64,000 nt of DNA from Streptomyces sp. NBC_01216 (GCF_035994945.1 NZ_CP108677.1:4030001-4094000), one strand, 5' to 3'. Positions 45,253 through 53,797 are shown, counted from the first letter of the stretch. Notes: generated by a model from the letters alone, not told the origin. Numbers and translations: made by a program.

Positions 45253-45697
45253 CGCCGATGTCCTCGTTCCACAGGGCCGGGTTCCGCCGGACGAACTCCC
45301 GCATCAGCGCGGTGCATTCGGGGTCGTCGAGCACGACGACCTCCACCCCGTGACCGGCCAGCCAGTCCTGCCCGCCGCGGAAGGTCTCCGCCTCCCCGAC
45401 GACCACCCGGGAGATCCCGAACTGCCGCACCAGCCCGGAGCAGTACCAGCAGGGTGACAGCGTCGTCACCATCGTCGTGCCCCGGTAGGAGCGTTGCCGT
45501 CCCGCCGCCCGGAAGGCCGCCGTCTCGGCGTGGGCCGACGGGTCGCCGTCCTGCACGCGCCGGTTGTGCCCGCGGCCGAGGAGCGTGCCGTCGACGCCGT
45601 AGAGGGCGGCCCCGATGGGGACTCCGCCCTCGGCGCGTCCGGTCCGCGCCTCGTCGACCGCGGTCGCGAGCCACTGTCGTGCCTGTTCCTGGTCCAT
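45245..45697 (-). CDS. Cytidine/deoxycytidylate-type (CMP/dCMP) deaminase family protein
   Basis: A 150-residue zinc deaminase: H56-A57-E58 (zinc His and catalytic Glu) and PCWYC with C83 and C86. The spacing and GGVPIGAALYGVDGTLLGRG fit cytosine/guanine deaminases (CodA-yeast type or GuaD-like). The exact base is uncertain; the FGISRVVVGEAETFRGGQDW segment favours a yeast-type cytosine deaminase. The start is ATG at 45697. It is upstream of and overlapping the oxygenase gene. Confidence 0.88.
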   Translation of the reverse strand: MDQEQARQWLATAVDEARTGRAEGGVPIGAALYGVDGTLLGRGHNRRVQDGDPSAHAETAAFRAAGRQRSYRGTTMVTTLSPCWYCSGLVRQFGISRVVVGEAETFRGGQDWLAGHGVEVVVLDDPECTALMREFVRRNPALWNEDIGDE

Positions 45698-45750
45698 GCC
45701 CGGGACTCTTCCCCGCCAGGGCGGCGGTTCACGCGGGGTGGCCGGCCGGG

Positions 45751-46014
45751 CTACTTCTCCGGGGAGTGCGCGTTCTCTCCGGCGGCGGGCATGACGTACG
45801 AGCCCTTGCCGGGCACCGTGTAGATCAGCCCACGCTCACGGAGTTCGCGCATGGCCCGGCGCGCGGTCAGCACGGCGATGCCGTAATCCTCGGCGAGGCG
45901 CCCCGGGGTGGGAATCACCCGATCGGGGGAGTACTCCCCGGTCGCGATCTTCTCGGCGATCAGGTCGGAAAGCTGTATGTACAGAGGGCGTCCCGACTTC
46001 GGATCAAGGCTCAC
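45751..46014 (-). CDS. Short GntR-type winged-helix regulator without effector domain
   Basis: An 87-residue protein that is a GntR DNA-binding domain alone: SGRPLYIQLSDLIAEKIATG, then PTPGRLAEDYGIAVLTARRA, then GLIYTVPGKGSYV. There is no UTRA/FCD ligand domain. Such mini-GntRs are frequent in Streptomyces. It lies 53 bp upstream of the deaminase-oxygenase operon on the same strand, so it may regulate it. The start is GTG at 46014. Confidence 0.82.
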   Translation of the reverse strand: MSLDPKSGRPLYIQLSDLIAEKIATGEYSPDRVIPTPGRLAEDYGIAVLTARRAMRELRERGLIYTVPGKGSYVMPAAGENAHSPEK

Positions 46015-46084
46015 CGGGACCGCCCGATGAGCCGTTGCGGGGCACGACGGTCCGCACCGCGACCGCGCGGGCGACGGCTGGTGG

Positions 46085-46306
46085 GTGAGGCCGGAGAGCG
46101 CCGAAGCGGTGCGCCCGTCCCGGCCGGCCGACGTGCTCACGGCCGCGCCCGAGCCGGAGTTCCGTTCACCGCGCTGCGTCGTCGGCCGGCACGACCGCTG
46201 CCGGGACCACGCGCCCCGCGACAGCGGCGTACCGGGGATCCGGCATCTCGTGTGCGGCTGCCCTTGCCATCCGGCGTCGGCCGCTGTGCCCGAAGGCCGC
46301 CCATGA
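46085..46306 (+). CDS. Small Cys/His-rich protein
   Basis: A 73-residue frame. Its C-terminal CVVGRHDRCRDHA, then GIRHLVCGCPCH, is a pattern I recognise from small streptomycete proteins, probably zinc-binding. The function is unknown. The start is GTG at 46085, with only a weak ribosome site, so expression is uncertain. Confidence 0.5.
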   Translation: MRPESAEAVRPSRPADVLTAAPEPEFRSPRCVVGRHDRCRDHAPRDSGVPGIRHLVCGCPCHPASAAVPEGRP

Positions 46307-46375
46307 GGTGACGGGCGAGGTCGCGACGCCTCGCCCGTCCCCGCTAGCGGCCCGTCGGCGCCGTGGTGTTCCGAC

Positions 46376-46400
46376 CCCCCATCGGCGGCGCCGATGGGGG
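46376..46400. terminator. Hairpin between the small Cys-rich ORF and the EamA gene
   Basis: CCCCCATCGGC-ggc-GCCGATGGGGG is a perfect 11-bp stem 70 bp after the small gene and 63 bp before the EamA start. It could be a terminator or part of the EamA leader. Confidence 0.5.
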
Positions 46401-46463
46401 CATCGGCAGGACGCCCCACTGGGCCGTGGACCGGCCCCGGTCGCCGTCCGTAGCGTCGTGGTC

Positions 46464-47402
46464 ATGAGAAACGAGACCAGGGGAACCGTCGAGCTGACCC
46501 TCGCCATGGTGCTGTCCGGCACGCTGGGCGTCTTCGTCGTCGAGTCCGGCGCGTCACCCTTCGACGTGGTGTTCTTCCGCTGCCTCTTCGGCGCGGCGGC
46601 CCTCGGCGCGTACAGCCTCGCCCGGGGCTATGTCACCGGGCACGGCCTCACTCCGGGGAAGCTCGGACTCGCGGCCCTCGGCGGGGTGTTCGTCGTCTTC
46701 AACTGGGTGCTCCTCTTCGAGGCGTACGAGGCGACCTCGATCTCCTTCGCCACCGTCGTCTACCACACGCAGCCGTTCGTCCTGGTCGTCTTCGGCGCCG
46801 TGCTGCTGCGGGAGCGGATCACCGCGGCGAGGTTCGGCTGGCTCGGGGTCGCCTTCGCCGGTCTGGTGCTCGTCTCCGGCGTCAGGCCCGGGGACACCGC
46901 CTCCCTGAAGGGCCTCGGTCTCGCGCTCGCCGCCGCCGTGCTCTATGCGCTGTCCACGATCGTGACGAAGCGGATCACCGGCGTCCGTCCGCATCTGATC
47001 GCCCTCGTCCAGGTCCTGGTCGGCGTACCGCTGCTGCTGCCGTTCGCCGATCTCGGCGCGGCCTCCCGGCTCGGCGCCGGCTGGGCCTGGCTCGCGGGGC
47101 TCGGGCTCGTCCACACCGGACTGATGTACGTGCTGATGTACTCGGCCTACCAGAAGCTCCCCACCGCGAAGATCGCCGTGCTCGCCTTCACCTACCCGGC
47201 CGTCGCGATGTTCGTCGACTGGGCGGTGTACGGGCACCACATCGGACTCGTCCAGGCGTTCGGTGTCCCGCTGATCGTCCTGGCGAGCCTCAAGGTCACT
47301 CTGGGGACCGCGACTGTTCCGACACGAGCCGCCGCGCCTGCTCCACGAACAGCCGCACATGCGCCGGAAGCCGCTTGCCCCGCCGCCACGCGATCTGTGT
47401 GA
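46464..47402 (+). CDS. EamA/DMT-superfamily transporter (RhaT/YddG-like)
   Basis: A 312-residue integral membrane protein with ten predicted helices and two EamA repeats: ELTLAMVLSGTLGVFVVESG opens the first and GLALAAAVLYALSTIVTKRI the second. It is probably an exporter of amino acids or metabolites. The hydrophilic Ala/Pro-rich C-terminal tail lies in the last 107 bp, which overlap the convergent LysR gene. The LysR gene is a natural candidate regulator. The start is ATG at 46464. Confidence 0.9.
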   Translation: MRNETRGTVELTLAMVLSGTLGVFVVESGASPFDVVFFRCLFGAAALGAYSLARGYVTGHGLTPGKLGLAALGGVFVVFNWVLLFEAYEATSISFATVVYHTQPFVLVVFGAVLLRERITAARFGWLGVAFAGLVLVSGVRPGDTASLKGLGLALAAAVLYALSTIVTKRITGVRPHLIALVQVLVGVPLLLPFADLGAASRLGAGWAWLAGLGLVHTGLMYVLMYSAYQKLPTAKIAVLAFTYPAVAMFVDWAVYGHHIGLVQAFGVPLIVLASLKVTLGTATVPTRAAAPAPRTAAHAPEAACPAATRSV

Positions 47403-48189
47403 AGACGGCGAACGGCGGCTTCCAGTCCAGCTCCGTGAGCACCCCGGACGCCAGCTCCCCGGAGACGGCGATCCGGGGCAGCAGGGCGATGCCCAGGCCG
47501 GCGGCCACGCCCCGTTTGGTGGCCTCCAGCGTCCCGAACTCCGTGAACGGCGGCGCCCAGTGCCTCAGTTCCTCCTCGAACAGGTCGCGGTACGGACAGC
47601 CCGGCTCGGTGCCCACCAGCTGTGCGGCGGCCAGGTCCGCGCTCTCCAGCCCCGTGCGGCCGGCCAGCGCGTGCCGGGGCGAGGCCACCAGGACCAGCGG
47701 CTCGGCCGCGAGGACCTCGCTCTCCAGACCGGCGTGCTCGGTCTCGGGGTCGATCAGGAAGCCGATGTCGTAGGTCCCCCGGCGCAGCGCCTGCCGGGTC
47801 TCGTCGCCGAGTGTGGGGCGCAGCGCCAGCCTGACCTCCGGGTAGCGGTGGTGGAAGAGCTCCAGGAGCGGCGGCAGGCGGTAGGAGGTCAGCGACTCCA
47901 TCGTGCCGACGGCGATCGTCCCGGCCGGTTCGCCGGCCTCCGTGACGGCGGCGCGGGCCTCGTCGGTCAGGTCGATGATCCGCCGGGCGTACGGCAGGAG
48001 ACGCTCGCCCGCCTCGGTGAGCCGGATGCGGCTGCCGAGCCGTTCGAAGAGCTCCACCCCGAGGGTGGATTCCAGGGAGCGGATCTGGCTGGTGACGCTG
48101 GACTGGGCGTATCTCAGTTCGGAGGCGGCCCGGGTGAAGGAGAGGAGGGTGGCGACCTTCTCGAAGGTGACCAGGAGCCGGAACTCCAT
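47296..48189 (-). CDS. LysR family transcriptional regulator
   Basis: A 297-residue LTTR. The N-terminal HTH is LLVTFEKVATLLSFTRAASE, then LRYAQSSVTSQIRSLESTLG. The substrate-binding domain includes GTIAVGTMESLTSYRLPPLL and LGIALLPRIAVSGEL. It starts at ATG 48189, where the preceding gene's TGA overlaps it by one base (TGATG), so the two are translationally coupled. Its 3' end overlaps the convergent EamA transporter by 107 bp. Confidence 0.92.
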   Translation of the reverse strand: MEFRLLVTFEKVATLLSFTRAASELRYAQSSVTSQIRSLESTLGVELFERLGSRIRLTEAGERLLPYARRIIDLTDEARAAVTEAGEPAGTIAVGTMESLTSYRLPPLLELFHHRYPEVRLALRPTLGDETRQALRRGTYDIGFLIDPETEHAGLESEVLAAEPLVLVASPRHALAGRTGLESADLAAAQLVGTEPGCPYRDLFEEELRHWAPPFTEFGTLEATKRGVAAGLGIALLPRIAVSGELASGVLTELDWKPPFAVFTQIAWRRGKRLPAHVRLFVEQARRLVSEQSRSPE

Positions 48190-48575
48190 CACTTGTCCTT
48201 GTCGCCCTCCTGCTCGCGCTTCCTCAGCTCCTCCTCGCGGCGGCGCAGCTCCGCCTCGCGCTCGTCGAGGGAGGAGTCGAGCGGGGGCTCGTCCCGCCGG
48301 GCGCCGTCCTCCCTGAGTGACTTCAGGAAGTCGGGGTTGTCATCGGGGGCGACCCACTGGCCGGCCCCGCGACCACCGCCTGCGCCGAAGGCGGTCCCGC
48401 GGTCCTTGCCCGCGACGAACCAGACGATCGGCGCGGCGATCGGGAACAGCAGGATGAGGACGACCCAGGCGAGCTTCGGGAGGTGCTTGGTCTCGTCGTC
48501 CGGGGTGGTCACACAGTCGATGCAGGCGTAGATCGTCAGCGCCAGCGGCAGGATGAACATCAGCGCCCTGAGCAT
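48189..48575 (-). CDS. PLDc_N domain membrane protein with coiled-coil tail
   Basis: A 128-residue protein. The PLDc_N domain is two membrane helices (ALMFILPLALTIYACIDCVT and LAWVVLILLFPIAAPIVWFV). A linker follows, then a charged Glu/Arg coiled coil at the C-terminus (DEREAELRRREEELRKREQE). There is no phospholipase catalytic HKD motif. The function is unknown. The start is ATG at 48575. It is coupled to the LysR gene and divergent from the ubiD-like gene. Confidence 0.87.
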   Translation of the reverse strand: MLRALMFILPLALTIYACIDCVTTPDDETKHLPKLAWVVLILLFPIAAPIVWFVAGKDRGTAFGAGGGRGAGQWVAPDDNPDFLKSLREDGARRDEPPLDSSLDEREAELRRREEELRKREQEGDKDK

Positions 48576-48664
48576 GTGGGACAGCCCCCTGAAAGCAATG
48601 GCGGGACACGTTTCCGCGGCCCCGGTGACAGGTCAAGCGTAGCCGGTGACCGATACTGACCCCT

Positions 48665-50122
48665 ATGGCTTACGACGATCTCCGCTCGCTGCTCAGGGCG
48701 CTGGAGCGCGAAGGCGACCTCAAGCGCATCAAGGCCGAAGTCGACCCGTACCTGGAAGTCGGGGAGATCGTCGACCGGGTGAACAAGGCGGGAGGCCCGG
48801 CCCTGCTCTTCGAGAACGTCAAGGGCTCCGCCATGCCGCTCGCGATGAACGTCTTCGGGACGGACCGGCGGCTGCTGAAGGCCCTGGGCCTGAAGTCGTA
48901 CGAGGAGATCAGCGAGAAGATCGGCGGGCTGCTCAAGCCGGAGCTGCCGCACGGCTTCGTCGGGGTCCGGGAGGCATTCGGCAAGCTGGGCTCGATGGTG
49001 CACGTGCCGCCGAAGAAGGTGAAGTCGGACAACGCACCGGTGCAGGAGGTCGTCCTCACGGGGGACGACGTGGATCTCGACCGGCTGCCGGCCCTGTTCA
49101 CCTGGCCCAAGGACGGAGGGTCCTTCTTCAACCTGGGGCTGACCCACACCAAGCACCCGGAGACGGGCGTGCGGAACCTCGGGCTGTACCGGCTCCAGCG
49201 TCACGACAAGCGCACGATCGGCATGCACTGGCAGATCCACAAGGACAGCCGCAACCACTACGCGGTGGCGGCGGAGCGGGGCGAGCGGCTGCCGGTCGCG
49301 ATCGCCTTCGGCTGCCCGCCCGCCGTCACGTACGCGTCGACGGCGCCGCTGCCCGGTGACATCGACGAGTACCTGTTCGCGGGCTTCGTGCAGGGCAAGC
49401 GGATCGAGATGGTCGACTGCAAGACGGTGCCGCTCCAGGTGCCGGCGCAGGCGGAGGTCGTGATCGAGGGCTGGCTGGAGCCGGGCGAGACGCTGCCGGA
49501 GGGGCCCTTCGGCGACCACACCGGCTTCTACACGCCGCAGGAACCGTTCCCCGCGTTGCGGATCGACTGCGTGACGATGCGGAAGCGTCCGCTGATCCAG
49601 TCGATCGTGGTGGGCCGGCCGCCGACGGAGGACGGTCCGCTGGGCCGGGCCACGGAGCGGTTCTTCCTGCCCCTCCTCAAGATCATCGTGCCGGACATCG
49701 TGGACTACCACCTGCCGGAGTCGGGGGGCTTCCACAACTGCGCGATCGTCTCGATCGACAAGAAGTACCCCAAGCACGCGCAGAAGGTCATGCACGCCAT
49801 CTGGGGCGCGCACATGATGTCGCTGACGAAGCTGATCGTCGTGGTGGACAAGGACTGCGACGTCCACGACCTGCACGAGGTCTCCTGGCGGGCGCTCGGC
49901 AATACGGACTACGCCCGCGACCTCACGGTCGTCGAAGGCCCGGTGGACCACCTGGACCACGCGTCGTACCAGCAGTTCTGGGGCGGCAAGGCGGGGATCG
50001 ACGCGACGCGGAAACTCCCGGAGGAGGGCTACACCCGGGACGGCGGCTGGCCGGACATGGTGGAGTCGGACCCGGCGACGGCGGCCCTGGTGGACCGCCG
50101 CTGGAAGGAGTACGGGCTGTGA
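48665..50122 (+). CDS. mqnL: UbiD-family decarboxylase of the futalosine menaquinone pathway
   Basis: A 485-residue UbiD-like enzyme using prenylated FMN to remove a ring carboxylate from the naphthoate intermediate. Diagnostic segments are FNLGLTHTKHPETGVRNLGL, GMHWQIHKDS, the active-site EGPFGDHTGFYTP (about 49500-49540), and MRKRPLIQSIVVGRPPTEDG. The start is ATG at 48665. The stop overlaps the ubiA-like gene (GTGA). Position between mqnP, the ubiX-like gene and mqnE supports the menaquinone assignment, matching the S. coelicolor cluster as I recall it. Confidence 0.9.
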   Translation: MAYDDLRSLLRALEREGDLKRIKAEVDPYLEVGEIVDRVNKAGGPALLFENVKGSAMPLAMNVFGTDRRLLKALGLKSYEEISEKIGGLLKPELPHGFVGVREAFGKLGSMVHVPPKKVKSDNAPVQEVVLTGDDVDLDRLPALFTWPKDGGSFFNLGLTHTKHPETGVRNLGLYRLQRHDKRTIGMHWQIHKDSRNHYAVAAERGERLPVAIAFGCPPAVTYASTAPLPGDIDEYLFAGFVQGKRIEMVDCKTVPLQVPAQAEVVIEGWLEPGETLPEGPFGDHTGFYTPQEPFPALRIDCVTMRKRPLIQSIVVGRPPTEDGPLGRATERFFLPLLKIIVPDIVDYHLPESGGFHNCAIVSIDKKYPKHAQKVMHAIWGAHMMSLTKLIVVVDKDCDVHDLHEVSWRALGNTDYARDLTVVEGPVDHLDHASYQQFWGGKAGIDATRKLPEEGYTRDGGWPDMVESDPATAALVDRRWKEYGL

Positions 50123-51021
50123 CCACCGCGGCCGTTCCCGGTGCGCGGCCGGGGCGTACGAAGGCTTTCCTGCGGCTCGTGATGATCGAGCACTCGGTCT
50201 TCGCGCTGCCCTTCGCGTACATCGCCTCGCTCACCGCGATGTTCCGGCTCGACCGGACCATCCACTGGGTCACCCTGCTGCTCGTCACCGTGTGCATGGT
50301 GGGGCTGCGGACCTTCGCGATGGCGTGCAACCGGATCATCGACCGGGAGATCGACGCGCGGAACCCGCGGACGGCACAGCGCGAGCTGGTCACCGGGGCC
50401 GTCTCGGTGCGCTCGGCGTGGACCGGCGCGGGGATCGCCGTCGTCGTCTTCCTCGGCGCGGCGGCGCTGCTCAACCCGCTGTGCCTGGCGCTCGCGCCGC
50501 TCGCCGTCATCCCGATGGTCGTCTATCCCTACGGCAAGCGGTTCACGAACTTCCCGCACGCGATCCTCGGTCTCGCCCAGGCCATAGGGCCGATCGGCGC
50601 GTGGCTCGCGGTGACCGGGGAGTGGTCGTGGGACGCGGTGATCCTCGGGCTCGCGGTGGGGATCTGGATCGGCGGCTTCGACCTGATCTTCGCCTGCCAG
50701 GACGTGCGGGCGGACCGCGCCCAGGGCGTCCTGTCGGTGCCGGCCCGCTTCGGTGTCCCGGCGGCCCTGTGGGGCGCACGCGGCTCCGCCGTCGTGACGA
50801 CCGGCCTGCTGGTCTGGTACGCGCTGGCCACGGACGCGGGGACGTTCTTCTGGGCCGGTCTGGTGATCGTCGCGGCGGCCTTCTGCTACGAGCACTCGAT
50901 CGTGAAGCCGCACGACCTGTCCCGGCTGAACCGGGCGTTCTTCACGGTCAACGGTTTCATCGGGATGGCCCTCTTCGTCTGCGCGCTGCTCGATCTCATG
51001 GTGCGCGGTCTCACGGTCTAG
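50119..51021 (+). CDS. mqnP: UbiA-family prenyltransferase of menaquinone synthesis
   Basis: A 300-residue membrane prenyltransferase with about eight helices. The two Asp-rich Mg-diphosphate motifs are N71-R-I-I-D-R-E-I-D79 and DVRAD at 195-199 (CQDVRADRAQGVLSVP). It prenylates the carboxylated dihydroxynaphthoate made from futalosine, before or together with UbiD/UbiX-type decarboxylation. The start is GTG at 50119, overlapping the ubiD-like stop by 4 bp. Confidence 0.92.
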   Translation: MTTAAVPGARPGRTKAFLRLVMIEHSVFALPFAYIASLTAMFRLDRTIHWVTLLLVTVCMVGLRTFAMACNRIIDREIDARNPRTAQRELVTGAVSVRSAWTGAGIAVVVFLGAAALLNPLCLALAPLAVIPMVVYPYGKRFTNFPHAILGLAQAIGPIGAWLAVTGEWSWDAVILGLAVGIWIGGFDLIFACQDVRADRAQGVLSVPARFGVPAALWGARGSAVVTTGLLVWYALATDAGTFFWAGLVIVAAAFCYEHSIVKPHDLSRLNRAFFTVNGFIGMALFVCALLDLMVRGLTV

Positions 51022-51118
51022 GCGGGCCGGTGCGCCCCCGGGAGCGCGGCCGGGCACTCCCCACCCCCGGCGGCTCCTGACGCGTCGGTCCCGACCTTCG
51101 CCAGATAGGCTCGTCGGC

Positions 51119-51799
51119 GTGGAACCGGTAGAGAACGAGCAGCGTCGTCCCTGGGTGGTCGGAGTGTCCGGGGCGTCGGGGACCCCGTACGCCGCATCGG
51201 TGCTGAGGGGGCTGCTCGACGCGGGGGAGAGTGTCGACCTGGTCGTCTCGCGGGCGTCGCGGCTGACCTTGCTGGACGAGACCGGGATCTCCTTCCGGGA
51301 CGCGCACTGGCGCGAGGACCTGGCGTCCTGGCTGGAGCTCGGCGCGGACGGGAAGCCCGGCACCTTCGCGCCGGACGTGAGCGGCGTGCGGTACTGGGCC
51401 GCCGGGGACCTGGCCGCCGGGCCGTCCTCGGGTTCGTACCCCGTGAAGGGGATGCTGATCGTGCCGGCGTCGACGGCCGCCGTGGCGGGCGTGGCGCTGG
51501 GGCTGTCGAAGGACCTGCTCCAGCGGGCGGCGAGCGTGACGCTCAAGGAGCGGCGGAAGCTGGTCGTCGCGGTGCGGGAGACCCCGCTGGGCGGGCAGAC
51601 GCTGAGGCATATGGTGACGCTGGACGAGGCGGGCGCCGTGGTGCTGCCCGCCTCTCCGGCGTTCTACGCGGGGGCGACGCACATCCAGGATCTGGTGGAC
51701 TTCGTCGCCGGGCGGGTGCTCGACGCGGCCGGAGTGCCGCACGGGCTGTACCGCCGTTGGGAGGGGGAGCTCGGTGGAGCGTCCTCCCGGGGGGATTAG
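51119..51799 (+). CDS. mqnM: UbiX-like flavin prenyltransferase
   Basis: A 226-residue flavoprotein-fold enzyme that prenylates FMN for the UbiD-type decarboxylase encoded upstream. Motifs: VGVSGASGTPYAASVLRGL (flavin phosphate site), LIVPASTAAVAGVALGLSKD, and RRKLVVAVRETPLGGQTLRH. An insertion (GADGKPGTFAPDVSGVRYW) is larger than in E. coli UbiX. The start is GTG at 51119, 97 bp after mqnP. Its stop overlaps the end of a tiny convergent gene. Confidence 0.92.
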   Translation: MEPVENEQRRPWVVGVSGASGTPYAASVLRGLLDAGESVDLVVSRASRLTLLDETGISFRDAHWREDLASWLELGADGKPGTFAPDVSGVRYWAAGDLAAGPSSGSYPVKGMLIVPASTAAVAGVALGLSKDLLQRAASVTLKERRKLVVAVRETPLGGQTLRHMVTLDEAGAVVLPASPAFYAGATHIQDLVDFVAGRVLDAAGVPHGLYRRWEGELGGASSRGD

Positions 51800-51930
51800 C
51801 GCTTCTCGGCGGCGCGCTTGGGGGCGCGGCGCTTCGGCGGGGTCGGCTGGTGGGCACGCGAGCGGTTGGCCAGGTCCTGCAGCTCGCGCATACGGGCGTA
51901 GGCCATCTCGATCGTGTACACGGTGAACAC
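51796..51930 (-). CDS. 44-residue basic micro-protein beside ubiX
   Basis: The frame reads VFTVYTIEMAYARMRELQDL, then ANRSRAHQPTPPKRRAPKRA, then AEKR and a stop. A short amphipathic helix is followed by a Pro/Lys/Arg tail. AGGAG lies just before the GTG cluster; exact starts 51921, 51930 or 51933 are possible. I recall near-identical peptides at this locus in other Streptomyces. It may be a translated micro-protein; the function is unknown. It is divergent from the Lrp gene. Confidence 0.65.
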   Translation of the reverse strand: MFTVYTIEMAYARMRELQDLANRSRAHQPTPPKRRAPKRAAEKR

Positions 51931-52047
51931 CACTCCTGAAAGATCGTCTTTGATCGACTGAAAGATTCACAGGGTGTCGGCCCCTGTGTACCTTAGATTC
52001 TATACCTAAACTCGCGGTATCGCTGGACAATGGAAGGCTTCGTACCT
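51931..52047. promoter_or_regulatory. AT-rich divergent promoter region with possible Lrp site
   Basis: It is unusually AT-rich for this genome. It contains TTAGATTCTATACCTAA (51993-52009), with TTAG/CTAA arms, and GAAAGATCGTCTTTGATCG near 51938. It is probably the lrp promoter with an autoregulatory site. Confidence 0.45.
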
Positions 52048-52512
52048 ATGGACGCCGTGGACAGGCAGCTCATCCAGGCTCTGCGCGAGAACGGCAGGGC
52101 TTCCTATGCCGAACTCGGCCGGCTCGTCGGGCTCTCCGGCCCCTCCGTCACCGACCGCATCAACCGCCTCGAGGCGGCGGGCGTCATCACCGGCTACCGG
52201 GCCACGGTCGACGCCGCCTCGCTCGGCCTCGGCGTGACCGCCCTCATCGGCATCTCGCTCTCCGACGCGGCCGACCACGAGGACGTGGCCCACCGCCTCA
52301 AGGACCTCGCCGAGATCGAGGACTGCTGGTTCATCGCCGGGGACGACTCGTTCATGCTCAAGGTGCGGGTGGGCGACGTCGACGGCCTGGAGAAGACGAT
52401 CCGCAGGCTGAGCGGGACCAAGGGCGTCTCCCGCACCCGCACCACGGTCGTGCTCTCCACCAAGTGGGAGAACCGGGTCGGAGAACTCCCCGAAGAGGAG
52501 CCCGGCGCGTAG
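52048..52512 (+). CDS. Lrp/AsnC family transcriptional regulator
   Basis: A 154-residue regulator. The N-terminal HTH is MDAVDRQLIQALRENGRASY, then AELGRLVGLSGPSVTDRINR. The C-terminal RAM ligand domain includes YRATVDAASLGLGVTALIGI and ends SRTRTTVVLSTKWENRV. The start is ATG at 52048, since GGAAGG lies upstream; ATG 52030 would add MEGFVP. Set inside the menaquinone cluster, it is a candidate amino-acid-responsive controller of it. Confidence 0.92.
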   Translation: MDAVDRQLIQALRENGRASYAELGRLVGLSGPSVTDRINRLEAAGVITGYRATVDAASLGLGVTALIGISLSDAADHEDVAHRLKDLAEIEDCWFIAGDDSFMLKVRVGDVDGLEKTIRRLSGTKGVSRTRTTVVLSTKWENRVGELPEEEPGA

Positions 52513-52604
52513 CGGCCCGGGGGGACCCGCCGCCCAGGGTGTGGGGAGTGCGGGGAGTAACGTGGGCGAAGCCTGTTTTACGGAGACACATGGGAGGCGG
52601 CCGC

Positions 52605-53768
52605 ATGGACGCGGGACTCAAGCGCGAGCTGGAGCAGAAGGTGCTCGCCGGTGAGCGGCTGAGCCGTGAGGACGGCATCGCGCTGTACGAGTCCGACGAC
52701 CTGGCGTGGCTCGGCGGTCTGGCCCACGAGGTCAGGACCCGCAAGAACGGTGACGTGGTCCACTTCAACGTCAACCGTCACCTCAACATGACGAACGTGT
52801 GCACCGCGTCCTGCGCCTACTGCTCGTTCCAGCGCAAGCCGGGCGAGAAGGACGCGTACACGATGCGCATCGAGGAGGCCGTCCGCCTCGCCAAGGCGAT
52901 GGAGGGCGAGAACCTCACCGAGCTGCACATCGTCAACGGGCTCCACCCCAACCTGCCCTGGCGGTACTACCCGCGCTCGCTCTCCGAGCTGAAGAAGGCG
53001 CTGCCGAACGTCTCCCTCAAGGCGTTCACGGCCACCGAGATCCACCACTTCGAGACGATCTCGGGGATGTCGGCCTCCGACATCCTCGACGAACTGATCG
53101 AAGCGGGTCTGGAGTCGCTGACCGGCGGCGGTGCCGAGATCTTCGACTGGGAGGTCCGGCAGCACATCGTGGACCACCGCACCCACTGGGAGGACTGGTC
53201 CCGTATCCACCGCCTGGCGCACGAGAAGGGCCTCAAGACCCCCTCGACGATGCTCTACGGGCACATCGAGGAGCCCCGTCACCGGGTGGACCACGTGCTC
53301 CGGCTGCGTGAGCTCCAGGACGAGACCGGCGGCTTCCAGGTCTTCATCCCGCTGCGCTACCAACACGACTTCGTCGACATGCAGGATGGCAAGGTCCGCA
53401 ACAAGCTCCAGGCGCGCACGACGATGGCGACCGGTGCCGAGGCCCTCAAGACCTTCGCGGTCTCCCGGCTGCTCTTCGACAACGTGCCGCACGTCAAGGT
53501 CTTCTGGGTGATGCACGGCGTGCAGACCGCGCAGCTGGCGCTCCAGCACGGTGCGGACGACATGGACGGCTCGGTCGTCGAGTACAAGATCACCCACGAC
53601 GCCGACAACTACGGCACCCCGAACAAGCTCACCCGGGACGACCTCCTGGAGCTCATCCGGGACGCCGGCTTCCGCCCGGTCGAGCGGAACACCCGGTACG
53701 AGGTCATCCGCGAGTACCCGGGGCCGGACGCCGGGCTCCGCGAGTCGCCGCAGCCCATGCGGGTCTGA
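52605..53768 (+). CDS. mqnE: Aminofutalosine synthase MqnE (radical SAM)
   Basis: A 387-residue radical SAM enzyme. The cluster Cys are C66, C70 and C73 in VCTASCAYCSFQRKPGEKDA. It couples the enolpyruvyl group of the chorismate-derived precursor to adenosine, giving 6-amino-6-deoxyfutalosine. Other landmarks are ELHIVNGLHPNLPWRYYPRS, ESLTGGGAEIFDWEVRQHIV, and FIPLRYQHDFVDMQDGKVRN. The start is ATG at 52605 with GGAGGCGG upstream; ATG 52590 is possible. The remaining mqn genes are not in the window. Confidence 0.95.
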   Translation: MDAGLKRELEQKVLAGERLSREDGIALYESDDLAWLGGLAHEVRTRKNGDVVHFNVNRHLNMTNVCTASCAYCSFQRKPGEKDAYTMRIEEAVRLAKAMEGENLTELHIVNGLHPNLPWRYYPRSLSELKKALPNVSLKAFTATEIHHFETISGMSASDILDELIEAGLESLTGGGAEIFDWEVRQHIVDHRTHWEDWSRIHRLAHEKGLKTPSTMLYGHIEEPRHRVDHVLRLRELQDETGGFQVFIPLRYQHDFVDMQDGKVRNKLQARTTMATGAEALKTFAVSRLLFDNVPHVKVFWVMHGVQTAQLALQHGADDMDGSVVEYKITHDADNYGTPNKLTRDDLLELIRDAGFRPVERNTRYEVIREYPGPDAGLRESPQPMRV

Positions 53769-53797
53769 CGGCCCGGACGAACCGCCCCCGCCTCGCC

